DNA of 64,000 nucleotides from Stentor roeselii (lineage: Eukaryota; Ciliophora; Heterotrichea; Heterotrichida; Stentoridae), in the NCBI GenBank assembly GCA_006503475.1, contig RSEH01000003.1, positions 124,001-188,000 on the forward strand, given 5' to 3'. Every line of letters starts with the position of its first letter. Position 1 is the stretch's first letter. Below are positions 10,701 through 19,308 of this stretch, in pieces. The position numbers and the translations under genes were made by a program. The notes below the pieces were generated by a model. It had not been told where the DNA came from. It searched no databases and was given only the letters and a program-made list of their open reading frames with translations.

Positions 10701-11449
10701 GTTCAATCCTAATGATAAGCTACTCCGCCCTGATCTGGTCAGGTTACTTCGAGATTTCCTTCGAAAAAAAAGAAAAAGAACGTTACATGCTAGCAGTTCT
10801 CATTTTCATCAGCTGGACTCGAGGCATTACTTACTTCCGAATAAACGCAGCGACTCGATACTTAATCAAACTTTTATTCCAAGTAGTTCTCGACATCGTT
10901 CCTTTCATGGTCATCCTTTTTTACTCAGCTGTCGCTTTCGGCCTGATTTTCAGAGCTTTTGACTCAGGCTCTAATTCTGACTTCTTTCCCTACCTGACCG
11001 AGTCTTATAATATCATCATTGGCGGATGGGACAACCCGACTGACCCTGAGTTCTATTCTTTGATTCTCCTTCTGGCGACTCTACTCAATCCAGTCATCAG
11101 TTTAAACTTGCTCGTCGCTATCTTGTCTGATACTTTTGAAACTGTCAGCAGGGACCAGATTGTTGCGGATTCTCAGGAAATGGCGGAAATGATTGTTGAA
11201 ATAGAAACTTTGATTTTTTGTAACCGCAAAAAAAATGAAAAAAAGTTTTTGCATGTGATGGAAAATGACTCTGCTGATGTGGAGGAAGAACTTGAACTTA
11301 ATGTTTTGGTTAAGAATGTCAGGTCTAAGGTTAATTATTTGAATGTTGAGTTGAAAGATCATCATAGTGCCTTGGATCGGCTTGAACAAAGGGTTAGTGA
11401 AACGACTAATGGAGTGAGGAACACGTTTAATTCTTTTATGAATAGATAG
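7721..11449 (+). CDS. WD40-repeat / TRP-like cation channel fusion
   Basis: This 1242-residue protein starts with a beta-propeller-type region of WD40 repeats (about residues 90-400; examples end in IRLWTL and LKIWKV) followed by further propeller-like sequence to about 680. A helical linker comes next, then a six-segment ion-transport domain (about 925-1160). Membrane segments include YITYLILLCLF, the region around TYFTDFWNLIDTLRSILM, a pore-proximal FNPY-like stretch (VIPFMVILFYSAVAFG is the fifth helix region), a pore-loop candidate near IIIGGWDN, and the last helix LLATLLNPVISLNLLVAIL. A coiled coil closes the protein. The pore region resembles TRP/polycystin-type cation channels rather than K+ channels, as no GYG is present. 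It is intronless as far as I can see. Confidence 0.85.
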   Translation: MSIEPLKANPITDEKLDETAIISGTTKKMKENEEAPNLRATMKDVIQFLKSNASIVIDTPFQGTNLQITKDQKRVVFSSRGSSSQAARLAVVDLTSEEVEKDEGVSNCSIWTLALSQNDEFVFAGGEDRIITKYSLSELKRIQTFEGHQGDVNKICVNSDDSWMFTASDDGSIRLWTLRDPVPKCVVLFTSRGKFFGLDLSRDDHLLCAGGDEGVVYIYEVGQSFNNPGCLIKTFSHGDEIWSMKISPQSNFFAFGDSSGKLKVYSFNNWTPLPGVEASNRISDIDISLDESVIVGASKDKTVKVFYRNLGKEFSFTGHEKWVKRAAFIDKSTRVVSIGDDKKLKIWKVPQPDTEQVFYEEKNFNVRKIWISPRSGLLEAVCDKWKFETSQNEHQCVDNCSEHRETFYVTWDKSGKKSEMMKISSQWLTFAHVNKECTEILYAHRASQQIISEFNGDWDIKNTYVCVIDTQNKTKSRSNLIPGDISSFGYSNSGKFLIIGEWFKFTLIRYENLEIVQSIYAMPGEVLATVMDNEDSLLFAANHNTLKKFKYQPNEQELIADIDRKSYDIDYLSQDFRINLTFSEDWQYLFCIFERFLEIVHCDTFTTLLRIDQSYNGIIFNLNHTLFMYGNGITDIYSARSFQKMSNLGKSFSVLDGILSSTKKNMYLVAKDCIYKSENPLSASQLTFVGNYTFLPEFQNHVDKIFNKKCDEPYLDSLWLIEPVHINLLHIYSYFNLSEMLRLGITGNEYLKIPIINSRDGFSALTIAIEKKYHDSIEAIIKTIRRLVKQDTSFMRQILFQVIEESLIDLTSMSYLSLHKLLNDIYIYDTSGYLLNYCPPGIKVPVLSLSDNFFAEDVEFGYKMNEDTELGSSVVFKKSLMKFYMKVGSSKSLEFMNTLADCENPDIYDTPVIKEILQQKWSQVKWFMYGQSSLYITYLILLCLFTSFESCRSGTFLIAPFAISGILYLYELIFVFLGPLTYFTDFWNLIDTLRSILMISYSALIWSGYFEISFEKKEKERYMLAVLIFISWTRGITYFRINAATRYLIKLLFQVVLDIVPFMVILFYSAVAFGLIFRAFDSGSNSDFFPYLTESYNIIIGGWDNPTDPEFYSLILLLATLLNPVISLNLLVAILSDTFETVSRDQIVADSQEMAEMIVEIETLIFCNRKKNEKKFLHVMENDSADVEEELELNVLVKNVRSKVNYLNVELKDHHSALDRLEQRVSETTNGVRNTFNSFMNR

Positions 11450-12158
11450 ATAGGTAATGTTGTAGAAAGTTATTGAATTATTTTTGGTTTTGGAGAGGAA
11501 TGTCTTGGAGATATATTGATGAGTAGGTTTTTTATGATATTTCATCGGACTTCTGATATGGTTTTTAGTTTGTAATTATAATTCAAATAACTTTGATGAG
11601 TGATAATAGTTATTTATTACTTATTTAAATAATTGATGGTATTAGAGCAGATAGAGTAATATTAGAAATTATATAATGATTTTATCTGTAATGAATTTAT
11701 GACTTAACTCAAATTTTTATAAAATTTAAAAGAGACTATTATTGTTTTTCTATAAGATTACTCTAGATTTTAAGATTTATATGCTTAGAGTTGATATTAT
11801 CTGGATATTAAGCATTTAGTGTCAAAGAGGATATAATCTCTTGTATAAAACCATACTACTTGTGATATAAGTTTATTTAATCCTTAATTAAAATATATTC
11901 CTCTAATTTAGCTTTTTTTAATAAATAACTCATTCAATCCTTTCCTTGTAGCCCCATGAAACCCTTAAATTTCTGATTTTCTAAGAAGACTTGATTAACA
12001 ATAAAAGCTAATCAACCTTAGCTCTCAGTTAACAGCCTTCAAAATAACTTTTTTTGAATTAAAATTAACTAAATCATAATGAATCTCCAATTAACTATAT
12101 CCATTCCCTTCTTAACGAAAACCTTTCAGCCCTTATAAAAAACCATTAAAATAATAAA
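11450..12158. other. Convergent intergenic region between two channel genes
   Basis: 709 bp between two facing stop codons, far longer than other convergent gaps here (6-90 nt). The left part is AT-rich without skew; the right part (about 11880-12150) is G-poor on the plus strand. No protein or RNA gene was recognised. A small unannotated gene cannot be excluded. Confidence 0.4.
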
Positions 12159-14219
12159 TTAATCCGAGTTTTCAGCACTATCCAAACGATTCAACTGCTG
12201 AGGTTCATCATCTTCTTCATGACTAGACTCAGTGATATTATAAATAAAACTATACCGTTTGGGTTGATTATCCCTGAGACTTTCCACAACTTTCAAACTT
12301 TCTTCTTTATTAAAGTTGAAATTATTGATTTTATTCGCAAGTGAATTTTTTCCTTTAAACTGTTTAATCCCTTGTCGATAAGGTTTTCTTTTCCCCACAA
12401 TTTTTTTCCTTTCTTCACTTTCAACTTTAATTTTTTTACTTTTCATTCTTTGAGTTGACTTTTCACTTCTTTTAGCTTCTCTATCATAATTAAAAACAAT
12501 AAGTTTGCAGTTATTCGCGATATGTCCTAAAGTTTTACACATGTAGCACTCAATGAACAATCCGCTGAAGTCGTCCCCTTCACATTCCTGTTTCAATTTT
12601 TCTATTCTGTCAGCGTCCTGGGTGTTAGCAATGAGTGCGCTGAAGTCTTCAAACGAAATCGAGAAAAATTCCGTGAAACTAAGACATCTGGCAGAGGCAG
12701 TCCTGGGTTTGCCAACGAAAAAGCCGATCTCTCCAAAGCTCATGCGACTTGAAAGCGTAATATAAGAATATTTGGTATTCTGATGAAACAAATCCACTTT
12801 TCCTGATAAGATAAAGTAAAGAATTCTGCTAGTTTCTCCTTGTTTAAAAACAATGTCTTTCGGTGCAAAGGTCTCAAATTTAAGAATTCTATGAATTTGT
12901 GACAAGATTGACTTGTTAAGAGTTTTATCCTTTTTAAAAAACATGCAAGAGTTGATGATATTTCCATGAAGTGACGTGTAAATCTCATCTTTCAAGTTAA
13001 GACTCAGCATTTGCATGATACTTTCTTCTGCCATATCTGATTTATTCTGATTCTGAAAGATAAAGTCCAGATAGCTTCTTACTTTAAACTGAAGTTCATT
13101 CGGCAGGTTCACTTTTTTCATATATCTGTTAACAGCGATGATGATTTCTCGATGACTGGACTCTTGAGCAGTTGCTGAAGTGATCAGAGAATTGAAAGTT
13201 CCAATGATATAAGCGAAAATAGTTGAAGAACTGGCCATAGTACAGATCCCGATAACCATCTCAACAGTGCTGTAAGGCTTGATGTCCCCGTACCCAACTG
13301 ACACCATCGTCGTGAATGCCCAGTAAAGAGCCGTGATGTAAACCTCGCCAATTCCCACCTCATCTTGAGCAGTCTTCAGAAAGACTTTTTTCCAAGTTTC
13401 CTCTACATTCGCCTCAGACTCAACAGCACTTAAGTGCCAGATGCAAGCAAGCCAATGTGCGATCAACATCATGAAAATCGTAAGTTTTATGAAGATAAAG
13501 GCCATCGCCACCTTGTGATTAACCAGAGAGTCTTCAATCGCATTGATGATTTTTTTAGCTTTCACGATTTTTATCAGCTTAATTGCTCGAATAATGCGGA
13601 AAATTCTGATCAACTTTAAAATTTGAGAAAATTTGAAGAAGTCTTCATCGTAGTTGTAAAGAATCTCGTCTTGAAAAGGGGAAGTGTAAAGCCAGTTATA
13701 AGGAAAACCGCTTAGAATGTCGATCCAAAACCAGCCTTTTATGTACTTCCAGATGATTTTTCTTCGGGAAGTCACCAGCATGCCCTTCACTGAGTAGCTT
13801 GTGTTGCAGATGATTAGGATGTCGAGCATCAGGCAAAGTTGCACGATGAACTCGATCACTGTAAGTGCGCCGGTGATTGGAAAGTAAAAACCGATGTAAA
13901 AAGGAATCGAAATTGAAAGATAGGCCAAAACGATTAGCATGAAAATGTCCCAAGATAAACGAATTGGACTGTCTGGCTTGAATATTGACTCTGGATGGGC
14001 TTTTCGAACACCGTCTGTTGATGTCACTGTCATGTCTTTGTCACGTTTGTAGATAAATTTCACGTGTTTGAAAACTTTCTTATATTCTTCGGTTTGGTTT
14101 CCGGTGTTGGACTTCTTTTTCTCGAGAAGGTGTCTGTAGGAGTCGGAAAGGGTGTTTCGACGAAAGGTCATTGATGATTTATTAGAGGATGTTTGGTTTA
14201 TTTTTTTGATTGTTAACAT
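12159..14219 (-). CDS. Cyclic-nucleotide-gated K+ channel with C-terminal zinc knuckle
   Basis: The 686-residue protein has the HCN/EAG/CNG plan: S1 near 91-115, a basic S4 at about 201-223 (IRIFRIIRAIKLIKIVKAKK), S5 near 238-262, a K+ selectivity filter TMVSVGYGD at 304-312, S6 near 320-345, a C-linker, and a cyclic-nucleotide-binding domain at about 430-545 with the phosphate cassette FGEIG and PRTASA. Unusually, the binding domain is followed by a CCHC zinc knuckle, CYMCKTLGHIANNC, with ligands Cys558, Cys561, His566 and Cys571. The tail is basic. The product should be a voltage- and cAMP/cGMP-sensitive K+ channel of the plasma or ciliary membrane. The start at 14219 lies in a tandem repeat; Met17 (14171) is an alternative. 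Confidence 0.93.
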   Translation of the reverse strand: MLTIKKINQTSSNKSSMTFRRNTLSDSYRHLLEKKKSNTGNQTEEYKKVFKHVKFIYKRDKDMTVTSTDGVRKAHPESIFKPDSPIRLSWDIFMLIVLAYLSISIPFYIGFYFPITGALTVIEFIVQLCLMLDILIICNTSYSVKGMLVTSRRKIIWKYIKGWFWIDILSGFPYNWLYTSPFQDEILYNYDEDFFKFSQILKLIRIFRIIRAIKLIKIVKAKKIINAIEDSLVNHKVAMAFIFIKLTIFMMLIAHWLACIWHLSAVESEANVEETWKKVFLKTAQDEVGIGEVYITALYWAFTTMVSVGYGDIKPYSTVEMVIGICTMASSSTIFAYIIGTFNSLITSATAQESSHREIIIAVNRYMKKVNLPNELQFKVRSYLDFIFQNQNKSDMAEESIMQMLSLNLKDEIYTSLHGNIINSCMFFKKDKTLNKSILSQIHRILKFETFAPKDIVFKQGETSRILYFILSGKVDLFHQNTKYSYITLSSRMSFGEIGFFVGKPRTASARCLSFTEFFSISFEDFSALIANTQDADRIEKLKQECEGDDFSGLFIECYMCKTLGHIANNCKLIVFNYDREAKRSEKSTQRMKSKKIKVESEERKKIVGKRKPYRQGIKQFKGKNSLANKINNFNFNKEESLKVVESLRDNQPKRYSFIYNITESSHEEDDEPQQLNRLDSAENSD

Positions 14220-14870
14220 TTTAGATTTTAAGGTATTCGGAAGAAGGGAATTTTTAGGATTATTATGATTGAAGGTTTAGATGATTTATTGGAGGATGAT
14301 TTGGTTCAGTATTTGAATGTTTTAAATTGTTAGATGGGTTTAGATAGTGGAAACAAGGGAATTTTTGAGGATTTAAAGTTTTAGGGTTTTTGATGAGTTA
14401 TTAGAGGATGTTTTGTTGATTATTTTGATTGTTTTAAATTATTATATGGCTTTAAGATATTGGAAACAAGGGAATTTTTGAGGATTATAATTTTTGTTGG
14501 TTTTAGATTATTTATTAGAGGATATTTTGGTTAATTATTTTGAATGTATTAAATTATTAGATGGCTTTTAGATATTGGAAAAAAAGAGAATTTTTGAGAA
14601 TATTAAAGTTTGAGAGTTTAAATTATTTATTAGAGGATTTTTTGGTTAATTATTTTGAATGATTTAACTTATGAGATGGCTTTTAGATATTGGAAACAAA
14701 GAAAATTTTTGAGGATTTTAAAGTTTGAGGGTTTTAGATTATTTATTAGAGGATATCTTGGTTAACTATTCGTATGTTTTAACTTATTAGATGGCAAAGA
14801 TAATTGAATCGAAGTTCATTTTTCAAGGGATTATTCGCTAGATGATGTGAAAGATGATTTATTTGAGGAA
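14175..14870. repeat. Tandem repeat, ~107-117 bp unit, about 7 degenerate copies
   Basis: The word ending ...ttattagaggat recurs at about 14190, 14297, 14409, 14523, 14638, 14753 and (degenerate) 14870, giving spacings of 107, 112, 114, 115, 115 and 117. Each unit also carries 'ttggaaacaaggga' followed by 'atttttgagg' and then 'gattattttgaatg'-like sequence. The copy nearest the channel gene overlaps the first codons of its reading frame. The plus strand is very poor in C throughout. Confidence 0.85.
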
Positions 14871-15656
14871 GTTTTTGTTTATTATTTGATTGTTTAAGTT
14901 AATAGAGTGTTAAGATAGTTTAACCAAAGTTGATTTCCTTGAGAGTTTTTAAACTATATGGTATGAATATAGGTTTTTTTCATTGATTCAATTGTAGGAT
15001 ATGATGATTATTAGTTTTCTTAGGAATTTGTTTTCTTTTCAAGTTCTCTAGATTGGTTCAACAGTTTTGCAAAAAAAAATTTCTTATGATAATTGTAATC
15101 AAGCATAGAAAGTTTCATATGATAGCTTAAGTACTTTATGGTAATAAATTCTGGACTGGTATAGGAAGGCTTCTAGATTAGGAAAATGTTGGAAATATTC
15201 AAATCGAAAAGCTTTATAAAATTTTTACACTTGAAAAATGTTATTAAACTTCGAAGAACTTATTTTCTTAGATTTTATATCAATTACAGTCATAATCATG
15301 ACTCTTTTTGGTGTTTTACCAGCAGTATAAAGTTTTTCAGTAAACAATTCCATGATTTTATAAGAAAATCACAAAAATCCCTATATTAGTATCAAGATTC
15401 AAATAATATAATAAAAAATTCTAGATCAATGAAACTACAGAGACTATTAATAAAGGACTCTGAACACAGAATCCTTAAATCACTACCACGTTCTTTTTAC
15501 TCTAAAATCTTAAAAACCCAAAAAAAATTTGAATTTTTTTATCCCTTCGGTATTTTTACTGACTAAACAACCATTAACCATTACTATCCACGAAACCCAA
15601 AACAATGTGAAATTCCTAATAAGCCAAAGGGATTTACAATATGTAAAATATCAAAT
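14871..15656. other. Non-coding stretch between the repeat array and the Myb gene
   Basis: No convincing gene. A 67-codon open frame at 15186-15389 has low-complexity, Phe/Lys-rich composition and is probably chance. The right part (about 15400-15600) is A/C-rich on the plus strand and forms the 3' flank of the minus-strand Myb gene. Confidence 0.45.
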
Positions 15657-16352
15657 TCAGCAAATTTCTTGAGAAGAAAAATCGAGTCCTTCATCGAAAA
15701 ACTTTTCCTGCCCGTCAAGTTCAGCTTTAGTAAGTTCATTAAAGTGGCTTCTGACGTCACTGGCATTGTCTAGCAAATCAAATTCTCCAATACTTGAGGT
15801 GTTCATGTCGAATTCCTGGATCTCGCCTGGATCATTATCAAGGTGAAGTCCCGAATATATTCCTTTCCTCTTGAAGATGCTTTTCCATCGATTTTTCACA
15901 GCATTTTCGTTCCTGCCTTTGAGTTCTTTGCTGATTTCGCTCCATTTGTTACCGAGTTGACTTTGAAGATACAGAAGATGTTCGTCTTCCTGAGATGACC
16001 ATTGTCCTTTATTGAGATCCGGGTCAACATGATTGAACCAGCGCTCTCGACATTGTCGACCTTGTCTGATATTGAGACCATTGTGAACAAGTGAGTTGAT
16101 TTCTTTCGCAATGATGCTCCAACCTCTAGGCCCTCTAGCAAAAATGAGATTTTTAAGTGTCTGGTCTTCTTTTTCTGTCCACAAATGCTTCCGGGTGTAT
16201 TCGTTTGAATTCAGAGAGGTGTCTAAAGGCTTCAATAGAGGCCTATAGTCATTTTCACGGTGGTTGGCTACACATGGGACTAGCCAGATGTCTCCTTCTA
16301 TGTGGATAGGCTTCGTTAAGGCACTCTTCAGGTTTAATTCTTTTTGGGCCAT
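15657..16352 (-). CDS. R2R3-type Myb DNA-binding protein
   Basis: A 231-residue nuclear DNA-binding protein with two Myb/SANT repeats. Repeat one (about 55-109) has tryptophans at 58, 78 and 105; repeat two (about 115-163) has them at 118, 137 and 156, so all six hydrophobic-core tryptophans are present. The segment GRQCRERWFNHVDPDL is the typical end of repeat R2 and NAVKNRWKSIFKRKG the recognition helix of R3. The acidic C-terminus (about 175-231) may be an activation region. The gene ends in TGA, which supports TGA being a stop in this genome. Target genes are unknown. Confidence 0.93.
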   Translation of the reverse strand: MAQKELNLKSALTKPIHIEGDIWLVPCVANHRENDYRPLLKPLDTSLNSNEYTRKHLWTEKEDQTLKNLIFARGPRGWSIIAKEINSLVHNGLNIRQGRQCRERWFNHVDPDLNKGQWSSQEDEHLLYLQSQLGNKWSEISKELKGRNENAVKNRWKSIFKRKGIYSGLHLDNDPGEIQEFDMNTSSIGEFDLLDNASDVRSHFNELTKAELDGQEKFFDEGLDFSSQEIC

Positions 16353-17413
16353 CGAAAGTTTAATTATAAAGATATGAGAATTTGGTCGATTTGATTCTGG
16401 ATTTTTTCGAAATTTTGTTGATGAATTTTCTTATTAGAAAGGCTTTATATAGGAGGTTAGCATTGTTGAAAATCTTTAAATTGATTAAAAATTCAAGAAT
16501 TTTTTTATTTTTAAAAAATTTGTTTAGGTATGTTTTGAAATCTGATTTTTTATTGGGATTGAGTTTCATGGGGTCGGTGATGAGATAATTTGAAAATAGT
16601 TTTAAAAGCTTCTAGAAACTTTTAGACATTTTTTTAAGAGGAGAGTTTGGGTGTTTTCGATTCGATGTAAGCCATATTGAAAAGGTTATTAATTCCATAT
16701 AATTAACCGTGAAGGATTGTATGAAAATATATGTTGAAATGTAATTTTGAAGGAATTTATATATTGAAGTTTGATATGATTTACTGCATAATTTCAATGT
16801 TTTAGATTGAAAAGTTATAGAAAAATTGAGATTTGTAGCTTGATATAAAGATAATCTATTGATATCAAAATAAAGAAGTGACATATGATTTTTTTTAGTT
16901 TTTTTGTAGTTATTAGGCCATTTGATAATTTACTATAAAAGTAATATATTCTTCTTAAGCTAGTCAGATGATCCTACAACTCTATTCTGGATTATTTATC
17001 ATTGACTAATCATCATTTTTGAATACTAAGTAATCAAGTTCCGCCTGCATTTAGCTGAATTATTTTAAACTTAAATAAAAACTCGATAATCAAATTACAA
17101 TGACCGAAATAATATCCAAATTTTTTTCACCTAAACCAAATAAATTAACACATTAATTTCATAATTCCAAACCCATTCATTTACAACTAAAACAAAAAAA
17201 AAACATGAAAACAACCCAACCCTTCTCTATTCCTCAAAAATCAACCAAATTCCAAAAGCCATCTAAAACTCCAAATCCTCAAATCCTCAAATCCTCAAAT
17301 CTTCAAACCCCAAACCCCCTAAACCCAAATCTCAAAATCAAACCAATCACATCCTTTAAAAAACTAACCCTAAATCAAAATTTTCCATATTAACCCATTC
17401 AAAATAATCTTCC
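16353..17413. promoter_or_regulatory. Long divergent intergenic region, Myb / HslU
   Basis: 1061 bp between divergent start codons. The part next to the Myb gene (16360-16640) is G/T-rich; the part before HslU (about 16950-17413) is A/C-rich, and a hand count of 17281-17340 gives 49 A or C of 60 bases and no G. Several short open frames exist, but they are low-complexity and I do not call them genes. Confidence 0.5.
17273..17304. repeat. 8-bp microsatellite-like repeat, 4 units
   Basis: Unit aaatcctc occurs three times in a row followed by one aaatcttc, within the G-free 5' flank of the HslU gene. Confidence 0.85.
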
Positions 17414-18766
17414 ATGTTCCGAGTTCTATGCCGTTCATTCTCAAGCGATTTTTTCAACATGAACCCTCGACAACTATGCGAGGAGCTCGACAGATACATA
17501 ATTGGCCAATCATCAGCAAAGCGAGCAGTGTCAATCGCTCTTCGTTCCCGCTGGCGTCGTAAGTACCTTCCAGACGAGATCCGTTCAGAAGTGACTCCAA
17601 AGAACATTTTGATGGTAGGTCCAACAGGTTGCGGAAAGACTGAAATCGCGCGTCGACTAGCAAAGCTCTGCGGTGCACCCTTTATTAAAGTCGAGGCTAC
17701 AAAGTTCACAGAAGTCGGGTACCATGGAAAAGACGTCGACCAGATCATTAAAGACTTGGTCAATGCAGGCATTCATCAGGCCAAGCAGAATTTGAGGGAA
17801 TTGACGAAGAAGTTTACTCCTGAAATCACGGAAATCGTTGATAATTACCTTGTCGCACAAATTCTTGGACCTAGTCATCCGGATGATGAGAGAAGGGAAA
17901 AGAAATTGGAGGAGTTGAAGGCGGGAAGACTTGATATGAGGAATATTTTTGTTGAAGTACCGGATTTGGATACTGTTTTAAGCAGGGTGTCGAATGAAAA
18001 TATGAGTATTGAGGAGTATGTCGCTGTTGTGCGGAATCTTGCTCCGAATAAGACTGGAAAGGCACAGAGGGAGAAAATGACGGTCGCTGATGCGAGGAAA
18101 ATGGGAGTTTCGCTTATTATTGATGGGTTTGTTAGGGATAAGAATACTGTGCAGGATGCACTTCAGGCTGTTCAGGAACATGGAATTGTTTTTATTGATG
18201 AGATTGATAAAATTGCTACGGCTCAGGATGCTATTAGGACTGGAACTAATCCTAGTGCTGAAGGGGTTCAAAGGGATTTATTGCCGTTAATTGAAGGTAC
18301 TATGATTAATACTAAGCATGGAGACGTAAACACAGACCACATCCTATTCATAGCCTCAGGAGCATTTAGCGAATGCAAGCCCTCCGACCTATTACCCGAG
18401 CTTCAAGGTCGTCTTCCAATCCGAGTGAACCTTACCCCTCTCTCAAAAGAAGAGTTCATAAGAATCCTAAAAGAAACCAAAAACAGTTTAATAACCCAAA
18501 ACATCGAACTAATGAAAACCGAAGGAATCAATCTATCCTTCACCGACGAGGCGATAGAAAAAATCGCAGAAATCGCTTTCCAAATCAACACAAGTGTTGA
18601 AAACACAGGAGCCCGTCGTTTAATGACAATCCTCGAAAAAGTAATGGAAGACGTAAGCTTCGACGCCCCAAACATCGACAAAGACCTTCAAATAGACGCG
18701 AGTTACGTCGAGTCAAAAACAAAAGACATGTTCAAGCAAGTTGATATCAGAAAGCATTTACTTTAA
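17414..18766 (+). CDS. hslU: Mitochondrial HslU, AAA+ ATPase of the HslUV protease
   Basis: The 450-residue protein matches bacterial HslU (ClpY) along its length. This AAA+ unfoldase feeds substrates to the HslV peptidase; eukaryotic copies act in mitochondria. The first ~15 residues (MFRVLCRSFSSDFF) are basic and hydroxylated, consistent with a targeting peptide, before the conserved MNPRQLCEELDRYIIGQ. Walker A is GPTGCGKT (69-76) and Walker B IVFIDEID (258-265). The inserted I-domain (about 110-240) is present. The pore loop reads GYHG (102-105) where bacterial HslU usually has GYVG. The C-terminus, DIRKHLL, corresponds to the tail that docks into HslV. No HslV gene is seen in the window. 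Its stop is 10 nt from the facing stop of the CCT gene. Confidence 0.95.
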   Translation: MFRVLCRSFSSDFFNMNPRQLCEELDRYIIGQSSAKRAVSIALRSRWRRKYLPDEIRSEVTPKNILMVGPTGCGKTEIARRLAKLCGAPFIKVEATKFTEVGYHGKDVDQIIKDLVNAGIHQAKQNLRELTKKFTPEITEIVDNYLVAQILGPSHPDDERREKKLEELKAGRLDMRNIFVEVPDLDTVLSRVSNENMSIEEYVAVVRNLAPNKTGKAQREKMTVADARKMGVSLIIDGFVRDKNTVQDALQAVQEHGIVFIDEIDKIATAQDAIRTGTNPSAEGVQRDLLPLIEGTMINTKHGDVNTDHILFIASGAFSECKPSDLLPELQGRLPIRVNLTPLSKEEFIRILKETKNSLITQNIELMKTEGINLSFTDEAIEKIAEIAFQINTSVENTGARRLMTILEKVMEDVSFDAPNIDKDLQIDASYVESKTKDMFKQVDIRKHLL

Positions 18767-18776
18767 TTTTAACATT

Positions 18777-19286
18777 TTACTCGTTACTTGATGCTCCTGT
18801 CTTCGTCACGAATCGACCTTTCACTCGTAGGCGATTCTGAGCCACTCGTTTACGGCAGTCGTAATGAACGCGTTTTGACCAAATTCGTTTTTTTTTCTTT
18901 TCGAGGTACTTTTCGACTCTTAATTTTCGTTGGGACTGAGAAAGTGGACCTATCATTTTGGATGGTGAGTAAAAAGGACTGAGCTTTGGTGAGGAAGAAG
19001 AGAGGATTAATGCTGGAGAAGGAGATTTTGAAGGGCAGGGCAATGATGAGAGTGTTTTCTGACGTTTTGGAAGGGTTGGGAATATTGAGGTTGTTTCGTG
19101 TATGACGTTGTCGAGTTCTGAGTCTAGGTTTAATAAATCGTTAGTGTAGTTAAGAATTGAACCTCCGTATGATAAAAGATCCACGAATGAGTCTTTACGG
19201 TTTCTGCTGTAGTCTTCTCCTAATTCTAAGTAGTCGTCTTCGTGCTCTGTGGAGAAGGCTGAGAAATCGTGAATAGGGTTGATCAT
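18777..19286 (-). CDS. CCT-motif protein
   Basis: The last third of this 169-residue protein (about 120-162) matches the CCT motif known from plant CONSTANS, TOC1 and related regulators: RKLRVEKYLEKKKKR, then KRVHYDCRKRVAQ, then LRVKGRFV. In plants this basic region gives nuclear import and DNA or NF-Y binding. The first 110 residues are acidic then Ser/Pro-rich, without B-box or GATA fingers. A transcriptional regulator is the best inference. The gene lies in tandem, 22 nt downstream of the UBA-like gene. Confidence 0.8.
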   Translation of the reverse strand: MINPIHDFSAFSTEHEDDYLELGEDYSRNRKDSFVDLLSYGGSILNYTNDLLNLDSELDNVIHETTSIFPTLPKRQKTLSSLPCPSKSPSPALILSSSSPKLSPFYSPSKMIGPLSQSQRKLRVEKYLEKKKKRIWSKRVHYDCRKRVAQNRLRVKGRFVTKTGASSNE

Positions 19287-19308
19287 TTATAAATGGTTTT
19301 ATTAGATG

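Noticed and set aside
15186-15389. 67-codon open frame between the repeat array and the Myb gene
   Set aside because: Low complexity, Lys/Phe-rich, no domain, and in an AT-rich intergenic region.
17205-17393. 62-codon open frame upstream of HslU
   Set aside because: It lies in the G-free flank; its Pro/Asn/Lys-rich translation reflects base composition and an 8-bp repeat.
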